A DNA stretch of 7,211 nucleotides from Alphaproteobacteria bacterium (GTDB lineage Bacteria > Pseudomonadota > Alphaproteobacteria > Caulobacterales > Caulobacteraceae), in the NCBI GenBank assembly GCA_028869395.1, contig JAGWSE010000286.1:1-7211 (forward strand), given 5' to 3'. Within the stretch, counting starts at the first letter, position 1. Each line of letters starts with the position of its first letter. Positions 5,605 through 7,211 of the stretch are shown one piece after another. The notes under the pieces are model-generated. The model saw only the letters and a list, made by a program, of their open reading frames with translations. It was not told where the DNA came from and searched no databases. A program made the translations under genes and the position numbers.

Positions 5605-6855
5605 ATGCTGTTAACTCTACCTGGGCAAGCTCAGACGCGGCTTGAGCTGGCTCAATCGGGCCTCTTCTCGGACCGCGAGGCATTGTCGCGGCGGCTGTTT
5701 CGTTCCATCCCTGGAGCCGTGTCCGATACCGATGTCCTGACCGAAGCCCCGCCCGCCCAGCGGATGCTCGAATTGTTGCCGGATCCTGTGCTGCTCGTGC
5801 GCGCCGACGCGCCGGGCGGGACGGAGATCGTCTGGGGCAACCAAGCTGCCCGCAGCCACTTCCGGATCGAACTCGCCGGCGCTCCGCTTGGTGCGGCCTT
5901 GCGCCAGCCGCAGGTGCTCGAGGCCATCGAGGAGGCGCTGGCGACGGGGGCCGCCGTCGAGGTCGCCTTCGAGTCTATTGGCGTCCAGCCGCGTTTCTGG
6001 CGCGCGTTCGTGCGCCCACTCGGCGATCCGCCGGGTGGGGGGCGGGACCTCGTCCTCATGCTGCGCGACGAGACCGACGCGCGGCGCACCGAGCGCATGC
6101 GCTCAGATTTCCTGGCCAATGCGAGCCATGAGCTGCGCACGCCCCTGGCCTCGCTCGCAGGCTTTGTCGAGACGCTTCGCACTCATGCGCGCGACGACAA
6201 GGAGGCGCGCGAGCGGTTTCTGGGAATCATGGCCGAGCAGGCCGGGCGAATGGCGCGGCTTATCGACGATCTGCTCTCTCTGTCGCGTATCGAGCTCAAC
6301 GAGCACATCGCCCCCGAGGGCCGCGTCGATCTCTGCAAGGCCGTGCAGGACGTGGTGGACGCCATCCGTCCGCTCACCGTCGAACGCGGCGTGTCCGTTG
6401 AGGTGGCCGCGGGCGAAGGGCCCTTTGACGTGACGGGCGACAGGGATCAGTTGGTGCAGGTCATCCAGAACCTGGTGGAGAATGCGGTAAAGTATTCCGT
6501 TGCCGGCGGAACCGTCCGCGTGGGCGTGGCCGCGGCGGCGGGGCCCGAAGCGGCGCGCGCGCCGACGCGGGAAGGGGCGGTGGCGCTATCGCTCCTCAGC
6601 CCCGATGCGGGCGCAGGCCAGCAATTCGTGATCGTGCGCGTTGCCGACCAGGGCAAGGGCATCGCCCGCCAGCACCTGCCGAGGCTGTCGGAGCGCTTCT
6701 ATCGCGTGGAGGGTCAAAAGAGCGGCGGCACGGGGCTGGGCCTGGCCATCGTCAAGCACATCGTCAATCGACATCGCGGCGGGCTGATCGTGGAGAGCGC
6801 TGAAGGGCAGGGGACGACATTCAGTGTCTACCTGCCTTCGGCTTCAGCCAGCTGA
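5605..6855 (+). CDS. PhoR-like sensor histidine kinase without membrane segments
   Basis: The 416-residue product reads as: an N-terminal region of about 50 residues of unclear fold; a PAS-like domain at about 52-155 starting at MLELLPDPVLLV; a HisKA domain with the phosphoacceptor H175 in the H-box ANASHELRTPLASL; and an ATPase domain with N-box N289/N293, G1 box DQGKGI (348-353), F-box F365 and G2 box GTGLGLAIV (375-383). The SHELRTPL and GTGLGLAIVKHIVNRHRGGL segments strongly resemble PhoR, the phosphate-starvation kinase. Between the G1 region and the preceding strand is an Ala/Pro-rich insertion at about 308-338. Typical PhoR proteins carry N-terminal membrane helices; none are seen here, and no phoB, pst or phoU genes are adjacent, so a phosphate role is unproven. 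ATG 5605 is chosen for AGGA four bases upstream and because the frame before it is antisense to another gene; ATG 5764 is possible but would leave a start directly at the PAS domain. Confidence 0.85.
   Translation: MLLTLPGQAQTRLELAQSGLFSDREALSRRLFRSIPGAVSDTDVLTEAPPAQRMLELLPDPVLLVRADAPGGTEIVWGNQAARSHFRIELAGAPLGAALRQPQVLEAIEEALATGAAVEVAFESIGVQPRFWRAFVRPLGDPPGGGRDLVLMLRDETDARRTERMRSDFLANASHELRTPLASLAGFVETLRTHARDDKEARERFLGIMAEQAGRMARLIDDLLSLSRIELNEHIAPEGRVDLCKAVQDVVDAIRPLTVERGVSVEVAAGEGPFDVTGDRDQLVQVIQNLVENAVKYSVAGGTVRVGVAAAAGPEAARAPTREGAVALSLLSPDAGAGQQFVIVRVADQGKGIARQHLPRLSERFYRVEGQKSGGTGLGLAIVKHIVNRHRGGLIVESAEGQGTTFSVYLPSASAS
5627..5655. repeat. Operator-like inverted repeat cluster inside the kinase 5' coding region
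   Basis: TTGAGC (5642-5647) and GCTCAA (5650-5655) form a perfect 6-bp inverted repeat with a 2-base spacer. A further GCTCA half-site lies at 5629-5633, exactly 21 bases, about two helical turns, before the GCTCAA copy. It is 61-87 bases upstream of the persulfide dioxygenase-like gene, a suitable place for an operator of that operon, but it also encodes kinase residues 8-17, so chance is possible. Confidence 0.3.
6828..6855. other. 28-base convergent 3' overlap of kinase and response regulator genes
   Basis: The kinase stop TGA ends at 6855 on the plus strand, while the response regulator stop TAG ends at 6828 on the minus strand, so the two coding sequences share 28 bases antisense to each other. 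The last seven or eight residues of the regulator (LAEAEGR) and of the kinase (about LPSASAS) are encoded by the same DNA. A short hairpin GGTCT-GCCTTG-AGACC (6856-6871) follows the kinase stop but lacks a T-run, so I do not call a terminator. Confidence 0.8.
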
Positions 6856-7211
6856 GGTCTGCCTTGAGACCGAGATCCGCCGCCTCGCGGCGCGCCGAAC
6901 ACTTCGAGACAGGCCGGCGCGGCCATGGGCGCGTGGCCTGAAATCAGCGCCGCCGCCGCGCGCACCACAGCATCCAGGCTCTCCACCGGGAAGGGCTTGG
7001 CAAGAAGCGCGACGGCCGCGTCGCGATTCTCGCGCGCTTCGCAGACTTGGCCGGTGACGAAGATGGACGGGATGCCTGAGCGCCGGAGCGTTCGGGCCAA
7101 GCGCACGCCGTCGCCGCGGCCGGTCAGGTTGATGTCGACGAGGGCAAGGTCGGGACGCAGGTTCGCGGCCAGGTCTTCGGCATGCGCCGCGCTGGCGGCA
7201 GGACCAACGAC
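6828..7211 (-). CDS. Single-domain response regulator (CheY-like receiver), 5' end cut
   Basis: Read on the minus strand from base 7211 the frame is open and ends in TAG at 6830-6828, giving 127 residues. The start and about the first 20 residues (beta-1 and the acidic pair) lie outside the window. The fragment contains the phosphoacceptor aspartate D26 in LVDINL, the switch threonine T53 in FVTGQ and the conserved lysine K72 in LAKPF. The receiver ends near residue 90; the remaining 37 residues are Gly/Ala/Pro/Arg-rich with no DNA-binding domain, so this is a stand-alone receiver, not PhoB-like. Stand-alone receivers of this VVGPAAS…DLALVDINL type are widespread in alphaproteobacteria, often working with sensor kinases in phosphorelays. 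GTG at 7106 is an internal codon. It is convergent with the histidine kinase and overlaps it by 28 bases. Confidence 0.87.
   Translation of the reverse strand, partial: VVGPAASAAHAEDLAANLRPDLALVDINLTGRGDGVRLARTLRRSGIPSIFVTGQVCEARENRDAAVALLAKPFPVESLDAVVRAAAALISGHAPMAAPACLEVFGAPRGGGSRSQGRPQLAEAEGR

Noticed and set aside
6856..6871. GGTCT-GCCTTG-AGACC hairpin after the kinase stop as a terminator
   Set aside because: The stem is only 5 bp, there is no T-run, and it lies in response regulator coding sequence.
1..7211. CRISPR arrays, insertion sequences, tRNA/rRNA genes, phage or defence genes
   Set aside because: No spaced direct repeats, transposase motifs, structural RNA signatures or defence-family domains were seen anywhere; all large frames are accounted for by housekeeping or accessory metabolic and signalling genes.

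Overview
This is a GC-rich, densely coding bacterial chromosomal window. The protein families, the codon bias (G/C in nearly every third position) and one promoter-like site resembling the Caulobacter housekeeping consensus suggest an alphaproteobacterium, most likely of the Caulobacterales (Caulobacter/Phenylobacterium-like). That placement is an inference from general resemblance; no phylogenetic marker gene is present.

Left part, plus strand (1-2974): the cut 3' end of a KUP-type potassium transporter gene, ending in a perfect 9-bp inverted repeat that looks like its terminator. A 307-base gap follows, holding a nested inverted repeat and a plausible promoter. Then comes a complete gene for an M3-family peptidyl-dipeptidase (Dcp) carrying a Sec signal peptide, so it probably acts in the periplasm.

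Middle part, minus strand (5568-2997): three co-directional genes spaced about 50 bases apart, read in the order persulfide dioxygenase-like metallo-beta-lactamase-fold protein, class I bacterial cytochrome P450, DUF302 protein. Their spacing suggests one operon. A persulfide dioxygenase and a two-cysteine DUF302 protein both point to sulfur or thiol chemistry. The P450 between them is the unexpected member, and no ferredoxin or ferredoxin reductase is visible. The operon runs into dcp tail to tail.

Right part: a PhoR-like histidine kinase is transcribed divergently from the sulfur/P450 operon across only 36 bases. It lacks any membrane segment and has no phoB or pst genes beside it. Its 3' end overlaps by 28 bases the 3' end of a convergent single-domain response regulator, whose gene runs off the window.

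Most of the window is ordinary. The parts that deserve a second look are the persulfide dioxygenase-P450-DUF302 gene set, the soluble PhoR-like kinase with its divergent and convergent neighbours, and possible operator-like repeats between the kinase and the operon. I see no CRISPR array, mobile element, RNA gene, or convincing evidence of an undescribed defence or mobile system.
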